From NCBI RefSeq assembly GCF_030704535.1, contig NC_081822.1, forward strand, positions 3,835,001 to 3,899,000: a stretch of DNA of 64,000 nucleotides, read 5' to 3'. Every line of letters begins with the position of its first letter. The stretch's first letter is position 1. A model generated the notes under the pieces. The model was not told the origin of the DNA. It ran no database searches and was given only the letters and a program-made list of their open reading frames with translations. This document shows, piece by piece, positions 23,101 through 34,640 of this stretch. A program made the position numbers and the translations under genes. This DNA is from Vitis vinifera (Eukaryota; Streptophyta; Magnoliopsida; Vitales; Vitaceae).

Positions 23101-25986
23101 TGGTTAACAAACTCTAAAGTGGCTTACCATTGAATTTCTTAAATTGGTGTTACTGACCCAACATTGTTGTAGGAAGAAGAACTCATTATTAGTCTCCTCA
23201 TACTTTTGAGGTATAAGAGATAAAAGATAAATAAAAATGAAAAATAATATTTTCAAGATGTTGATTACTCTCATGCCTCTCTACACCGTAGGATATAACT
23301 AAAATTGATTCAACTAATCCCATATCTTTAGAGGAGTGAAAATAGAATACTGAAACTCTCATTGACTAAAGGTCATACATGATTTATTTGTACATCATCA
23401 AAATGTTGAGAACTATATAGCAGGGATTTTAGAAGCAAGAAAATGAGGGCAATTATAAATTAAGTGAAATGGAGATAATAAAGAAATTTTAGACAATTTT
23501 TTGGAGAATCAATTACCTCCTTTAAATGATATTGCACACTGTTGTTAGAAAGTTTAGTCCACTTGAGACTTGCAGGGGCAATAACACAAAGAAGGTAAGA
23601 AATCCTACACATACTCTCCCCTCTATAACAGTATGTGCATCAATGCGCATGTGCATATATTGAACAAAAAACATTTTATAGAGGGGAACGTAGGAAAAGG
23701 AAGGAGGAAAATCCCAAATAAGCTTGTTTCTGCAGATATTATTCACAAAAGATTTCATCTTTTGAAAATCATAAGGATGAGATGAAGAAACATACCATCT
23801 GGATGATAAAATTTGGCCAAGCGTCTATAAGCCAACTTTATTTTTTCTTCATCAGCATCCCTGTCCAACTCTGTATTTTAAAATAAAATTGCAGTGGAAA
23901 TTGTAAATAACTCATCAAGTCATCATATAACAAATTAAGTACAACAGACAAAATGGAAGAAATCGTCTTCTCCTTTATCAGCAATAAAAGATAAGCCTAT
24001 CACTAGTGCATACAAACATGCATGAATCCAAAATCTTTGTTTCACATTTTAGGGAGATTCTGCACCATTTTTTTTTTTTTTTTATAATCGTGGATGTCCG
24101 GGCCAACTTACGTGCACCTCGACTAATCCCACGAGGCCCTGAAGTTAACGACCGGGTAAACCTCCAGTGGCCCTGAGGGGACTCGAACTGGTGACCATTG
24201 GGGAGCAAACCCAAGGCCGGACCAACTGAACTACCCCTCAGGGTTTAGGGAGATTCTGCACCATTGAGAACAAAATTTTGATGAATGTTCTGATTCAGCA
24301 CAGCATTTAACATTTTTGGGAGAAACATAAGCTGACTTAGAAGGGAAATGCTTATAAGCAATAACTGTCAACACTAGTATTAAGGCTCACATGGAATTCC
24401 TAAAAGATGTTGGTAGTAAAACAATGAAAGGAATTCATGATACTTCATAACAAACATGGAAAATCCACCATGCACTCCAAAAGTACTAAAGCTCATACAC
24501 ATAGAAATGTCCAAAAATAAAATATAAGTAAATAGAATTTAGAAATACCTGCTCGAATTTTAATTTTCTTCTTTACAAATTTTAAAATTTTCTCATCTCT
24601 AATTATTTTGACCTCCAAACCTGTTGCAAACCATAAAATTTCTGCAGATGATACATGAATATGGATGATTTAACTTCAGAAATAGCCTACATTAATGCTA
24701 ATACATCTTCTCCCAATAAACAAATAGCTGTCTAGGCTTTATTCTTTGCTTTGCAACTATTCATACATATGTAATATGTATTCATGCAGTTTTTTTTAAA
24801 AAAAAAAATTATGTGTAAAAGTGTAAAAAAAATATTAAGTTTACCAAAGTATACCAGAGAAATACAAAATTTACCAATTTGGTAGAAAATCCAGAAAAAT
24901 GTTACTGTTTTTTGACTATTGGTGTTTTTTTGGCTGAGTAACAACACCACTTCCCAATTCTTAGCATATTTAGGCCCCATTTGGTGCAGTAGCTTCTAGT
25001 GTAAGTCTCTATGAAAAAATGAGTATAAAGAAGAGGTTTCTACTTAGTTTTATCCAAAAAAAAATTAATCCTGATTTCTCAATTCTAGAGCCCTTGAGTT
25101 GTAATCATGCCAAGCATGGCCTTAATGAAAAAAAAAGAAAGAAAAAACAACCTCAATTTCTCACCAAGTGCCAGGGAGTAGGTTTGTCACCTCATTCAAA
25201 TTGATCAAACTATTACAAAAGAGTGTCAGCTAATTTTTTAATTCTCAATCGCTCTCACCACCTGCAAATATGTTTTTGCACTTAAAAGAAGATTGATCAG
25301 GTCAAAAAAGGAAAACCAAAAGTATAAAACAGAACAAAGAAATTCAAAAAGCACAAACCAGGACATATTAGCGGATACGATCAACATAAATACAATAAAA
25401 AATAACACGACAAGGGAGAGGAATTATATATCATAGCAATGGCAACAACCTATGCAAGAAGAAGAAAGAAGAAAATCAATAACAGAATTAGTAAATACGA
25501 TCCCCGCATCTAAAATTCCAGGCAATTGATACTCGTCAGAAATGTTTAATTACTGACAAACAAAAGGCAAAATGAAAATAAAATAAAGGATAAAAAAATT
25601 TGAAATCTCATAATTTCCGCTATTCCAGAATCAGGAAAACAAAACAATAAACTCAAATTAATTCCGGTCCAATTATTACCTAAACAATTTTCACCGCAAA
25701 CAAACAGAAAATAAGGTAAAAATTTACCAAGAGTCTCATAGGGAGACTTCTCGTCGGTCCACTTGGATGCTCTAACCAGCGTTCTCCTCTGACTCACACG
25801 AAACCACGGCTCATTTCTGTTGGAATCAAACCAAGGAGAGAACGCACAAGGCAAGGATACACGGGACTGGGAGTTAGGGTTTCGAAAAGAAATCCTAGAT
25901 TTGGCAGCTTGGCTTCTGCAGCATATGAAGGAAGAGAAGAATACTATGTGGATGTGAGGTCTACAAATCGTTCTCAGATTACTCAT
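17113..25986 (-). CDS. DJC65: J-domain (DnaJ/HSP40) co-chaperone, predicted plastid-targeted
   Basis: Five exons, minus strand: 25986-25728, 23870-23796, 18176-18037, 17677-17540, 17319-17113, giving 272 aa, all junctions GT-AG and in phase. Residues 1 to about 75 are rich in Ser, Arg and hydrophobic residues and poor in acidic ones, as in a chloroplast transit peptide. The J-domain spans about 80-153 and is split over three exons. It starts SPYETLELDRDADEEKIKLA, carries the HPD motif (109-111) that stimulates Hsp70 ATPase, and ends AAYELLIDDKKRRQYD. The C-terminal half is charged and helical (EEERRILAKEKKASKEYF). There is no G/F or zinc-finger region, so it is a type C J-protein. The Arabidopsis match I favour is At1g77930/DJC65, from memory and gene order. 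A TTG-initiated extension upstream of the ATG is not used. The gene is unusually long because intron 2 (18177-23795) is full of inserted elements. Confidence 0.9.
17912..17953 (-). mobile_element. Tail-only LINE insertion (42 bp) with 14-bp target duplication
   Basis: TCTAGTGAGAAAAC occurs exactly at 17898-17911 and 17954-17967. The 42 bases between read, on the minus strand, as the end of a plant L1-type LINE (TTTATTTACCTATC) followed by an A-rich tail. It lies in intron 3 of the J-protein gene. Confidence 0.8.
18330..18560 (-). mobile_element. LINE 3' end fragment
   Basis: A T/C-rich run leads into TTTGATAGGCAAATAAGAATA, the reverse complement of the common LINE end (TTTGCCTATC plus poly-A). 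About 200 bases of probable LINE 3' untranslated sequence follow. The target duplication could not be defined. Confidence 0.5.
18592..18915. mobile_element. Tourist-like (PIF/Harbinger) MITE, 324 bp
   Basis: The ends read GATTATGTTTGGTTCC and, inverted, TGCTATGTTTGGTTCC, the PIF/Harbinger type of terminus. TAA flanks both sides (18589-18591 and 18916-18918), fitting the 3-bp TWA duplication of that superfamily. No coding capacity. A second copy of the family is at 59301-59680. Confidence 0.75.
19278..19935. repeat. GC-rich ~184-bp tandem repeat, about 3.3 copies
   Basis: Units begin near 19278, 19462, 19692 and 19876 with GAG(T/C)(G/A)C-type starts. They share GGGCACTC(A/G)TTGCA, a GATGGGCAAC block, GGCATGGGTGAGCC, TTTTCC(A/G)AGGCAACATGC and a GAGGGCTC/CGAGCCGA end. 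Spacings are 184, 230 and 184; the longer second unit contains a 46-bp partial internal duplication. Open frames exist on both strands only because the repeat is GC-rich. It contrasts sharply with the AT-rich intron around it. Confidence 0.8.
20593..20646 (+). promoter_or_regulatory. tRNA-like Pol III box A and box B
   Basis: TAGCCGAGTGG (20593-20603) fits the box A consensus completely. GGTTTAATTCC (20636-20646) matches box B at 9 of 11 positions. Box starts are 43 bases apart, within the tRNA/SINE range. The segment resembles a decayed tRNA-Leu/Ser-type head rather than a functional tRNA. Confidence 0.55.
20699..20749 (+). promoter_or_regulatory. snRNA-type promoter: upstream sequence element plus TATA
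   Basis: ATCCCACATCG (20699-20709) equals the plant snRNA upstream sequence element RTCCCACATCG. TATAAAT starts at 20743, 33 bases after it. In plants this wider spacing is the Pol II type, as in U2, whereas U6 uses a gap about ten bases shorter. A hairpin (20829-20855, 11-base arms with one mismatch) lies in the would-be transcript. No snRNA body is visible downstream. Confidence 0.55.
21285..22620 (-). mobile_element. Degenerate L1-type LINE fragment (reverse transcriptase and C-terminal zinc-binding region)
   Basis: On the minus strand, from about 22600 down: remnants like ANEAIDSRLRSHRGEVVCKLD and then SNGLRQGDPYPIYLFVLVMD near 22240-22340, both typical of plant L1 reverse transcriptase. 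Near 21400-21470 comes a KVGFFMWEAHGERS-like stretch typical of the zf-RVT region. Domain order is correct for one element, but frames are broken and the catalytic FADD-type block was not found. It is an old copy, lying in intron 2 of the J-protein gene. Confidence 0.8.
24070..24243 (-). mobile_element. Au-type tRNA-derived SINE, complete, with 22-bp target duplication
   Basis: On the minus strand the element starts CCCTGAGGGGTAGTTCAGTT, with box A in the tRNA-like head and box B as AGTTCGAGTCC. It continues through GGCCTCGTGGGATTAGTCGA and GGCCCGGACATCCACGATTA to an A-rich tail, matching the Au SINE family of angiosperms. The identical 22-bp flanks at 24048-24069 and 24244-24265 indicate a fairly young insertion. 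It is in intron 2 of the J-protein gene, about 180-400 bases downstream (in gene sense: upstream on the plus strand by coordinate) of exon 2 at 23796-23870, i.e. actually in intron 1 because its coordinates exceed 23870. Confidence 0.9.
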
Positions 25987-27114
25987 AGTTTTTCCAGCTC
26001 TAAACAATAATAATCAGGGTTTCGTTCACGTTGTTTGTGTGTTCAGAGATTGGAGACGACGTCAAGCAACCGAAATGGTGTGTTTGATAATGAAATTTTT
26101 TTGATTTGATTTACACTTTAGTGTTTTGGTGTTGTTTTTTTTTTTTTTTTCTTTTCTCTCATTTTAACCTGCAATTTTGTGGATGGTCTGGCTTTGGCCT
26201 CGGTTTAAACCGCTAATCTAAAACGACACCGTATTGCCTACCAAGCCATTAACTTCTCCGTTGCTTCTTTCTCCGTTTACTAAAGACTTTTCTGTTCGGA
26301 AATGCTCCCCCGTTTTTGGATCTCTACCTTTAAACGGCGCCGTTTTGCGCCTAACCCTAAGGATCAGGACGACGCCGTGCTTTTGCATGTCTAACATTAA
26401 ACTGCAGCCCTAACTTACCAATTATAGAGCTATGATCTGCTCGGAGTTTCTTCATCTTATGACTAAAATAGACCATATTTTCAGGTTAATTACAGGACAG
26501 GGATTTCTAGAGAACAGAATCATTATGCTGATGAATTAAGCTCATTTTTTCTGAATCTGGTGGGCAGACATCAAGGGAAAATGTGTTCTTTTCCAAACAG
26601 CTTTGAGACAGGTCATAATTCATAAAGACTTGCAAAATAAGGGCATGGAAGCCCATGTAGCCATACAATAAAATCACTCAACCTTTGCAACATTTTCAGA
26701 GGTAAATAATCCAATATTCGAATAATTTTTATTAAACAAGTATTTATATTCACCAAGCAAAGCCTAACAAGCATAGAAGCTAAACCAATAAATTTACAAT
26801 AGAAAGTAATGTCTCTCCACCCAAACATGAGACCAGGCGCCTGCATTTCAGATCAAGTATCTTTTCTGACCAATACACTATACACCATGCATTGAACATC
26901 AACTTGATCACCCAAGTCCCCTTGATGCACATAGCATTAAGACATCATATTTACACCTTTTCAAATTTCACAAGCTGCTTTGAAAAAATATAAGCAGATT
27001 AAATTGTACTACATATGGTAGAGCTATAAGTACTAATTCTCTCTGCAGCTGAGGCCAATTGGTGGAGGCAATTACAACCTAGATATTATGGATTTGTTCA
27101 TTCTCCCTTACAGA
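25987..27114. promoter_or_regulatory. Upstream region of the J-protein gene and 3' flank of TGA7
   Basis: Both neighbours are on the minus strand. The J-protein promoter lies above 25986 and contains AAACGACACCGTATTG near 26221 and a perfect 14-bp palindrome AAACGGCGCCGTTT at 26332-26345. The second half is the TGA7 3' untranslated region; TTTATT on the plus strand at about 26727 would be an AATAAA signal for TGA7. Confidence 0.45.
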
Positions 27115-30100
27115 CTAGGCAGGCTCACGGGGACGAGCAGCCCAAAGAGAACTAAGAGCTCGAAGACGATGAAAGTACTCCCCCAAAGCAAGTAGGCCTC
27201 GGGCTGCTTGACGGGTTGTTAGTAGATGAGACATTTGTCGCAGGGTTTGCTGACGAAGATGATCTGCCTGTTTTGGAGAGAAGCAACACAATGTCCAACA
27301 AACAAGTTAGAAACAAGTGAAACTTCTTCCATATTCCATAGTCACAAATACACGCTTAATGTAGGTCCCAAAATTGCCACCACATAAGGTGCCCATTCTT
27401 TTTGGATAAATTCTTGCTTTGGGTTTCATACAGTTGAATTGTTAATCATAATCACACAGGGAAAAGATTTGCAATATTACACTAAAATTGGATGCCATAA
27501 GAAGAAACAAAATTTTAGAGTCTTGCAACAACCACTGTACACAAGTAGTGGTAAGAATCAGATTTTTTATTTTTTTTTAATTTTTGTCTTCCTTTCTTCA
27601 ACAATCAAAAAACCAAGAAAACATACTACAGGAGAAAAGAATTCTTGGAGAGTCGACAATATTTAGAGCAAGGGTATTACCTGGTTTACAAAGCTCTCTA
27701 ATGCATCCAGCTTCTCCACTGCTTCAGCCATCTGAGACCTATAGTTTCCAGCACCCACTGGATCAGTAACTATGCTCTGGGCCAGAGTCTGCTGAAGTTT
27801 ATCCATTCCTTGAGACAAAGCATCTTCAGCTTGTTGTGATGATTGTCGTAGGTTGCAGACATCCAGGAGTTGTTGATCAGTCAAAGGCTCAAAATGTGGC
27901 ATAAGAACCTATAAAGACAAAACTCAGTAAGCAGTCTCACCATTCATGTATCAGAAGTTGAACTCTAGATTTTAATAAAAAATATGATGACAAACTAAGT
28001 AATCTTAGATTAATGGAATGAATACTTTAGATATTGTAAAATATGGCAATGAAATATTTGTTTCAGTAGGACAAACTCACTACACCTTCTGATAATTTTC
28101 AGCAAACAGCTCAAGGATTGGGTCAATCTAACACACTCTTTTCATTTATTAACATATTATGGTGAAAGGATTGAATAATCCAAAAAATTGCATGCAGGGA
28201 TTCTCATGAATCAATTTATTTCAACAGGTAATTCCTACTAGGTGGTGTTGCAATCATTAGGCAACTTTGACATCCAAAGGGTCTATCACCCCGGACTTCT
28301 TAAACTTCGAAGTAAAAAATTTACCATGCCAGTCATGCATAGTTCCCCATGGGCTGAAGAATATGGACTTGGTTTTATTACCGACCTTCAGATTTTGGTA
28401 GGGACCATATTACACAAAACAATATTTATAGCATACCCAGATCAGTTACAGTCTCCCTGTAAGTACACAATCCAAGTATGAAACTGAAACTCACTATAGA
28501 GAAAGAATTGACAAGAAATGCACACACACTTGAGTGCAGTATCAGTATTTCATAATTTATACCACAGTTTTACTTAGATGATATATAATGATGTAAATGA
28601 GAAGCCAAAACCATTATCAGTAACCACTAACCACTAAGAGATAAGCAGTTTTTGAAAACTTAAACTGAAATAAGCATTACATTTAGAAGCTCTGATGGGC
28701 GGAATCCTCCAATCCAGAGAAAAAATCGTTCAGCTGATGTTCTCCACATGCCAGACATAAGATAAAAGACATCTGCCTTTGCAGCATCAGCCTTCATGCG
28801 AAAAAGTTCATAATAGTGATTTAAAGCACTTTCCACAAGTATACGAAGCTCTATATCAGTTACATGAGCTTGCAGAGCATTCCTAAGCTCACAATTCTGT
28901 CTATGTTGCTCCTCAACCCAGTGCCCATATTCCATCTCAAACGTGGCAATCCCTACAACATACACCCTTTAGGACTATTTTCAAGAACAAAACCAGACGC
29001 AAGCAAAAGAAATTTCACTAAAAAAAGGCACAATACTCTATTAGAACACTCAGGATGTTACAAGGAAACAGGTAATGAGGGCATTAAAAAGATAAATGTC
29101 ATATTCTACCTACTGAGCTAGATCCAAGAATATGCATATGAACTTTCAAAACACATTAGGATGTCTGCAAGTGCACATTCACCTTCTAGAAAGACAAACA
29201 ATAAGAGAGGGTAAAACAGTTTCTTGAAGAATGCAGTAGAATATTAAAATAAACATGCTGGAGTTGTGGAATGTTTATTGATCAGAAAATAGGAAGATCG
29301 GTAGATAAAAAAATGACCTGGGAGGTTAGATCATGTTAAAAGATTGATTACTAGTCTACTATTCTCCTCATAAATCTCTCTGGGATTCCTAGTCCTTTGT
29401 GTGCATGGACACATGTGTGGGGGTGTGTGTGTTAAAAGCATCACAATAAGTCTCCTGATCTCCTCATAAATCGTTGGGGATTCCCAATCCTTCTGTTTGT
29501 GTGCATGCATGTGCGGGTGTGCTCTGATAAGTGTCTGCAAAGATCAAATATTTTGTGGGGAAGCTGCTATTGTTGTTGTAGGAAAGGTGACACACCTTGT
29601 CACTCAGTGAAAGCGATTAATGATTTTGGAAACTTGAGGAATAATAGATCACCTAAAATAGGCTAGCAAATCATTGGGGAGATAAGAAGCGATTAATGAA
29701 TTCACTCCTAGTCATGATTATTATGCTTTTGCAATGCATAAGCTAAACAATACATCCATGAGAGAAAGTCAATAAGTAAGAATAACAGCATCAAGAGGGT
29801 CAGGAAATCAATGAGACAAAGAGTAGTGATTGCCATGCTTATCAAATAAATAAATAATAGTGATTGCCAGAACCTGAACTAACAAACCTGAATTTATAGT
29901 TCCAGAAAAACCTACTCGAGTAGTATCTAAGGAACCCCCAATGTACAAACCCTGCAATGAGACATTCACTGGTTCATGAGATAACAAATTAAATCCCAAC
30001 GCCTGATCAGTAAGAGTTTCCATAATAACAAGGAATTTTTGAATTTTTATTTTTATTTTTGAGAGAAAAAAAGTCTTCGTCTCACCTGCTGTCTGGCTCT

Positions 30101-32094
30101 CTCAAGCTCCTGCTCCAGTTCTGTCAGCTTCAATCTGCTTGTTTCTAATTGCTGAACATAAGCCTATAAAAGAAAATCCAAATATAATTAACATAATATC
30201 ATTTAAAATAAAAATATCTTTCATCAGTAGACATTTGCATGGGCTCGCATTTTCTTTTACCTTTTTCCTTAAACGACTTTTACGGGCAGCTTCACGATTT
30301 TGTGCCAATCGCCTTTGTGTCTGCATATAGATAGATACATTTTATATAATTCACTAATATAAAAAAATGGCAGGTCTACAAAATGCCTAATCCACCCAAG
30401 ATGCATGGAGAAATAGCCTACTTAGATACGATCTATATCCAAGATAACCACATTGAATTGTGGTGCCTCTATGGGCCCTGATCAAAGTAAACACCATACA
30501 AATGTGGGAGAAACCAAACCTAGTCAATTCTCACCTAATAATGATTAAAGTTGGAACTGAATTAAGATGAAACAAAATCACTAATTCTTGACAAGCACTC
30601 AAGACAAGTAGCTACAAGTTAGTTCTTTTCCTTCGTAAAAGGATGAATGGATATCACACTGCATATCCACAAGAGGGTGTTGGTGAAAGATCAAAGAGAT
30701 GGAGTTGGAGGGTTGGGATAACAAACCCACAAAGGCACTGATGGTACTGGGTTGGCAGTGCTGTGGGTGATGGCAGCAGTGGTAGTAGTAGAAAAGGAGG
30801 TGGCGGGCTAAGTCCTACAGTGGTGATAAATTAGAGTGATCAAAGGATGATGAAATTTAGGGTGGTTGTAGCAATTGTACTAGGGTAGTATTGGTCAGGA
30901 TTCAAGATCATTTACATGACCACTGGAAAGTTCAATAAAGTACTATTAGAATTACCACTATGCACAGAAATTGATTATTAGATTAAGTAAAACTTGTAGA
31001 GAATTTAATTATATAATATATTTGCCCTTTGCGGACACTCTTTTCTATTTAAGGTTCCTAACAGCATCCACCAACAATTCAAACCTTATGATACTTTATA
31101 TACAAAACCACAAATCCTGATATAGTTTGAATATAAAGTAATACTACACTGCTACATGCATAAACTTGTACAAGTAACAGTGTAAAAGTGACATTTGCAA
31201 AAGGATGTGTGGTACCACTTGTACCAAGTAGTCTTGAGGAGAGAAGCAGTGCACATATCATATGTAAAAGGTTTTAAATGTTGGTGTCAACCAATATATC
31301 AATCTTGAAAGAGAGAATGATGCATATGCAAAACCAATATACGAATGTTGAACTCCTATAATGATCCATTTAAGGAAAGCAGAACTAGAAGCAATTTTTC
31401 CCACCAAAATATTCAAGAAAATTTTAGGTTTAAACAGCACATTTTGGCTCCAGATATAACCAAATCAAATTGAGAAAAAAAAATGTAAAAGAAAAAAAAA
31501 AGGGCAGCCAATAGAACCAAGCAGCCTAATCCCAGCCATTCTAAAGATAGACTTATATATTAGAGTATGTTCCACCAAGGTTTGTGATGACTTATACATC
31601 AGAGTATGTTCCATCAAGGTTCGGATTTATGTCACAACCAGTTCTCAGCATCACATCAAACCTTTTTCTGAACTCTTGCCAATTTCCTTGCAGGCAACAG
31701 GGGCATTCCATGAACCTTAGCTAGCACAGGCACACATACATACAGAGAGAAAGTGGGAGATCACCTTATCAGTGGTTCTGTCTTCTGGTTGACTGTTTCC
31801 TGAAGGCCCTAGTGAGTCATGAGAGGTACTTTCCGACTGAAGAAGATAAAAAAGTGATAATCAGTTACAGCATACCAATCAAAAGAAATAACACAATTTT
31901 CAAAAAGCCAAGACAGCAAATTCATGCATTTTCACCTTGTTGTCTAGCATTGTATCCACCTGCATGATTGTGGATGCACCCGTAATTGGATTACTATCAC
32001 CTTTGAAGGTATCTCTCCACATGCTAATCTGGTGGAGTGGCTCATGCATGCCGATCCTTCTTGAGGTGGCAAATTGAGTTGATGAAGAGCTCAT
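27115..32094 (-). CDS. TGA7: TGA-class bZIP transcription factor (TGA7/TGA3 type)
   Basis: Eight coding exons, minus strand: 32094-31936, 31836-31765, 30320-30261, 30163-30086, 29951-29888, 28952-28681, 27908-27681, 27267-27115, giving 361 aa, all in phase with GT-AG introns. TGA factors bind as-1/TGACG promoter elements and work with NPR1 in salicylate defence. The basic region lies at about 78-97 (QRRLAQNREAARKSRLRKK) and a short zipper follows to about 123. The DOG1/TGA domain fills the rest (EMEYGHWVEE, SAERFFLWIGGFRPSELL, TTRQAARGLLALGEYFHRL). N- and C-terminal details (IMQVD, SELLNVLMP, LWAARPREP) favour the TGA3/TGA7 clade over TGA1/TGA4. At the site of the TGA1 redox pair the protein has C253-N-L-R-Q-S-S259, so one cysteine is present and the other is serine. 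Confidence 0.94.
29338..29526. repeat. ~94-bp tandem duplication in a TGA7 intron
   Basis: Two adjacent units (about 29338-29431 and 29432-29526) share CTCCTCATAAATC, GGGATTCC(T/C)A(G/A)TCCTT, TGTGTGCATG and a GTGTG-rich end. They have diverged noticeably. Confidence 0.7.
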
Positions 32095-32365
32095 ATTCTA
32101 TTGACTAATGAAAAAGGCAAACATAATTACCAAGTTGATAGATCACACAAATGCAGTGATAAAGAAGATGTGGGAGATTTGATTTAGTGCTGTAAATAGG
32201 ATGTTGTGAATTAATTTGGTGGAGTAAATTAGGGGATAAAACCAGCTGACTCAATGTTTCTAATTTAGATTTTTTTTTTTTTTTTCTGTTTTCAGGGTAG
32301 TGATTACTCGCACGGATGTATCTTTTTATTTTTTTCCTTTCGCAGGTATTCGGTATTCAAGAGTA

Positions 32366-32368
<3 letters not shown>

Positions 32369-32417
<49 letters not shown>
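32369..32417. repeat. (AT)n microsatellite
   Basis: About 24 uninterrupted AT units just upstream of the TGA7 start codon region. Confidence 0.95.
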
Positions 32418-32420
<3 letters not shown>

Positions 32421-32863
32421 TTGTAATCCTAAACTTCAAAGATATAGCGGAACAATTTTTCTCTCTAAACTTTCAGAAGATTGTCAGCCTAGATTGAAAC
32501 AAGAAAGCAAATAAAGTTACGAGATTATTTATTGACAAATATGACATAAATCAAGATACTTGGAAATTGGACACTAAAAATTTCAATGCATGCAGCTACC
32601 AAACAATATAAAACAAAACTTCAAGAAAAATTACAAAATGGCTAGCTTTGATCAAATTACAATTAATCAATAAAAACATTGGGAATGATGTTATTTGAAA
32701 GAAAAAAAAAAAAAACCTACCATTGTTTGCTAGATCTAGATAGTGATTGTAAATAGAACCACACAAAAGGTAAATCTGTATTAAGCTTGCGCACTTTTTT
32801 TACCTCAACCTAACGTAAGAACTTCATGACTTGTAAAACCTAATTTGAAATCAAAACATTAAA

Positions 32864-32985
32864 GTTCTGTGAAGCAACAATAGTAGCAGCAATTTGAGAC
32901 TGACAAAGCAGGCTGAAGAAAGTTGTTCTGTGAAGCAACAATAGTGGCAGCAATTTGAGACTGACAAAACAGGCTGAAGAAAGAA
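32864..32985. repeat. Recent 61-bp tandem duplication
   Basis: Units at 32864-32924 and 32925-32985 start GTTCTGTGAAGCAACAATAG and differ at only a few positions, so the duplication is young. On the minus strand each unit ends in a pyrimidine-rich TTGCTTCACAG, a possible splice acceptor. Confidence 0.9.
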
Positions 32986-34640
32986 GCCTATGCATAAATA
33001 CCTCATTCAAGCTAAGACCCACATTTTACTGAACACGAGGGAAGAAAACATGAAGAGTAATGAAAGACTTTCATGGGGCACCAGTGGTTGGCTCTCCATT
33101 CTTAGTTACAATATCTGAATACCTACCCCCTCCCCAGCTCCCATAAGGGCAACTTTCATACTGGATTAAAATGACTGTTGACTGCACAGGTTGATAACAG
33201 CAGGTAATTCTCTGTTGATGACTTTGTTACTAGAGACCGCAAAATCATACAAAAGCTACTGTAATTAGCAATAGAACATTTGCTTCTTTTTTTTCTCCGC
33301 CATCTCAAACCAAATGAAATCTCTTTAAAATTTCTGAAGCCTATTTCCACCTTAAGACTACTTGTGAATAGATTGAGATACTCACTAGATTAGAATCAAT
33401 ATGAAAAATCTAATCATCTCCTGATATGTAGATATATCGCTCTCTAAAAGTTCCACCAGGAGTAAAGCCAACAAATATGATGGCATAACTCCATTTCAGA
33501 AACCAGACTAACAAACAAGATTGGTGGTGGATACAGACTAGAATGACATAAAACTGAAATAAGTTTCCAAATTCCTTTAAGTTGTCATCAATTTTTATTT
33601 GAGCTTATCCTCCTGAAAACTGGAAATAAACCCAAATTAAATATGAGGCTTTTGTCAACTCTGCATTTAGAGGTCTATCTTACATTATAACCCATACTTA
33701 GTATTTACTCAAATGTCTATATAGTGCCTCCAAGCTTCTAACCTCCAATAAAATAAGCTCTCTTATGAAACATCAGCAAAGCCCACGCCAGGACAAGCTG
33801 GACCAATTATGACTTATGAGGATTACTCATACCACCAAATTTCCAAGAAGATTGGCTCTGCTGCTACCAATCAACGCACAACCAAAAAATAAAAAGGGAA
33901 GGCAGGAGTGGGGGAGGAAAGAAGGAAAGGCAAGATGAGGCAAAGGTTTTCGATGCTCTACCTCCAACTTCTTTAGCCTATTATACAACCTGCAAATTTG
34001 AGAACATGTGAAAATTATGGCCCTTATACAGCAACAGAAATGAGAAAAATTGCAACTCCACTCCTAAAGAACCAAGCAGTTTAGATAAAGAATCAAGTGA
34101 ACTAGTTCACAGACTGCACTGGAAACTAATCGAACAAACATATGGGAAAGGATAGCTAAAAATCATAAGTGTCTTAAAAGCATCCAAAAATTCAATTCTC
34201 TCAGCTAAGATTATCTTACCTCTTGCAACATGCTTCAACAAATCTGTTGCAAAAATGGCATCGAAGGAACAACAACTTCACGCCGAAAACGAAAAAAGAC
34301 AGAATCGAATTAGCAAGTGTTTTTCCAAATAAATGTCCTAAAGAAGGGTGCTCCCAGAGAAAGAAACTGGCCAGGTACAACCCAAAGCAAAAACAATAAA
34401 ATAAAAAATCTCGAATTTATTTGTATTATGGACTCAACTTAAGCCTAATACAACTCCTTTACTTAGGTGGCTGTGCTTTTCACCTTTTAAGACCAAAAAC
34501 AACAGACAACGGAGAAAATTTCTTTTCCAGTCCCTTTCCCCGTTTCCCAGCAACCAAACAGAAAACTAACCTTCTGATGAAAAGACAGGAAGCCTCGCCC
34601 AAATTTCAACTAAAGTCCCAGTAATCCGGCAATTATTCAG

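Larger units (their letters stand above)
32095..34640 (-). promoter_or_regulatory. Putative spliced 5' leader of TGA7
   Basis: A donor-like TTGCAAGAG|GTAAGA ends a possible leader exon at 34220. A 28-base candidate exon at 33989-33962 is framed by TTTGCAG and GTAGAG. Acceptor-like AG sites lie just before the ATG at 32094. There is no coding frame of note. Exon choice is uncertain without transcripts. Confidence 0.4.

Noticed and set aside
26001-26007. TTG start extending the J-protein N-terminus by seven residues
   Set aside because: The ATG at 25986 is the first methionine codon in frame and suits a transit peptide; TTG initiation is unlikely in plants.
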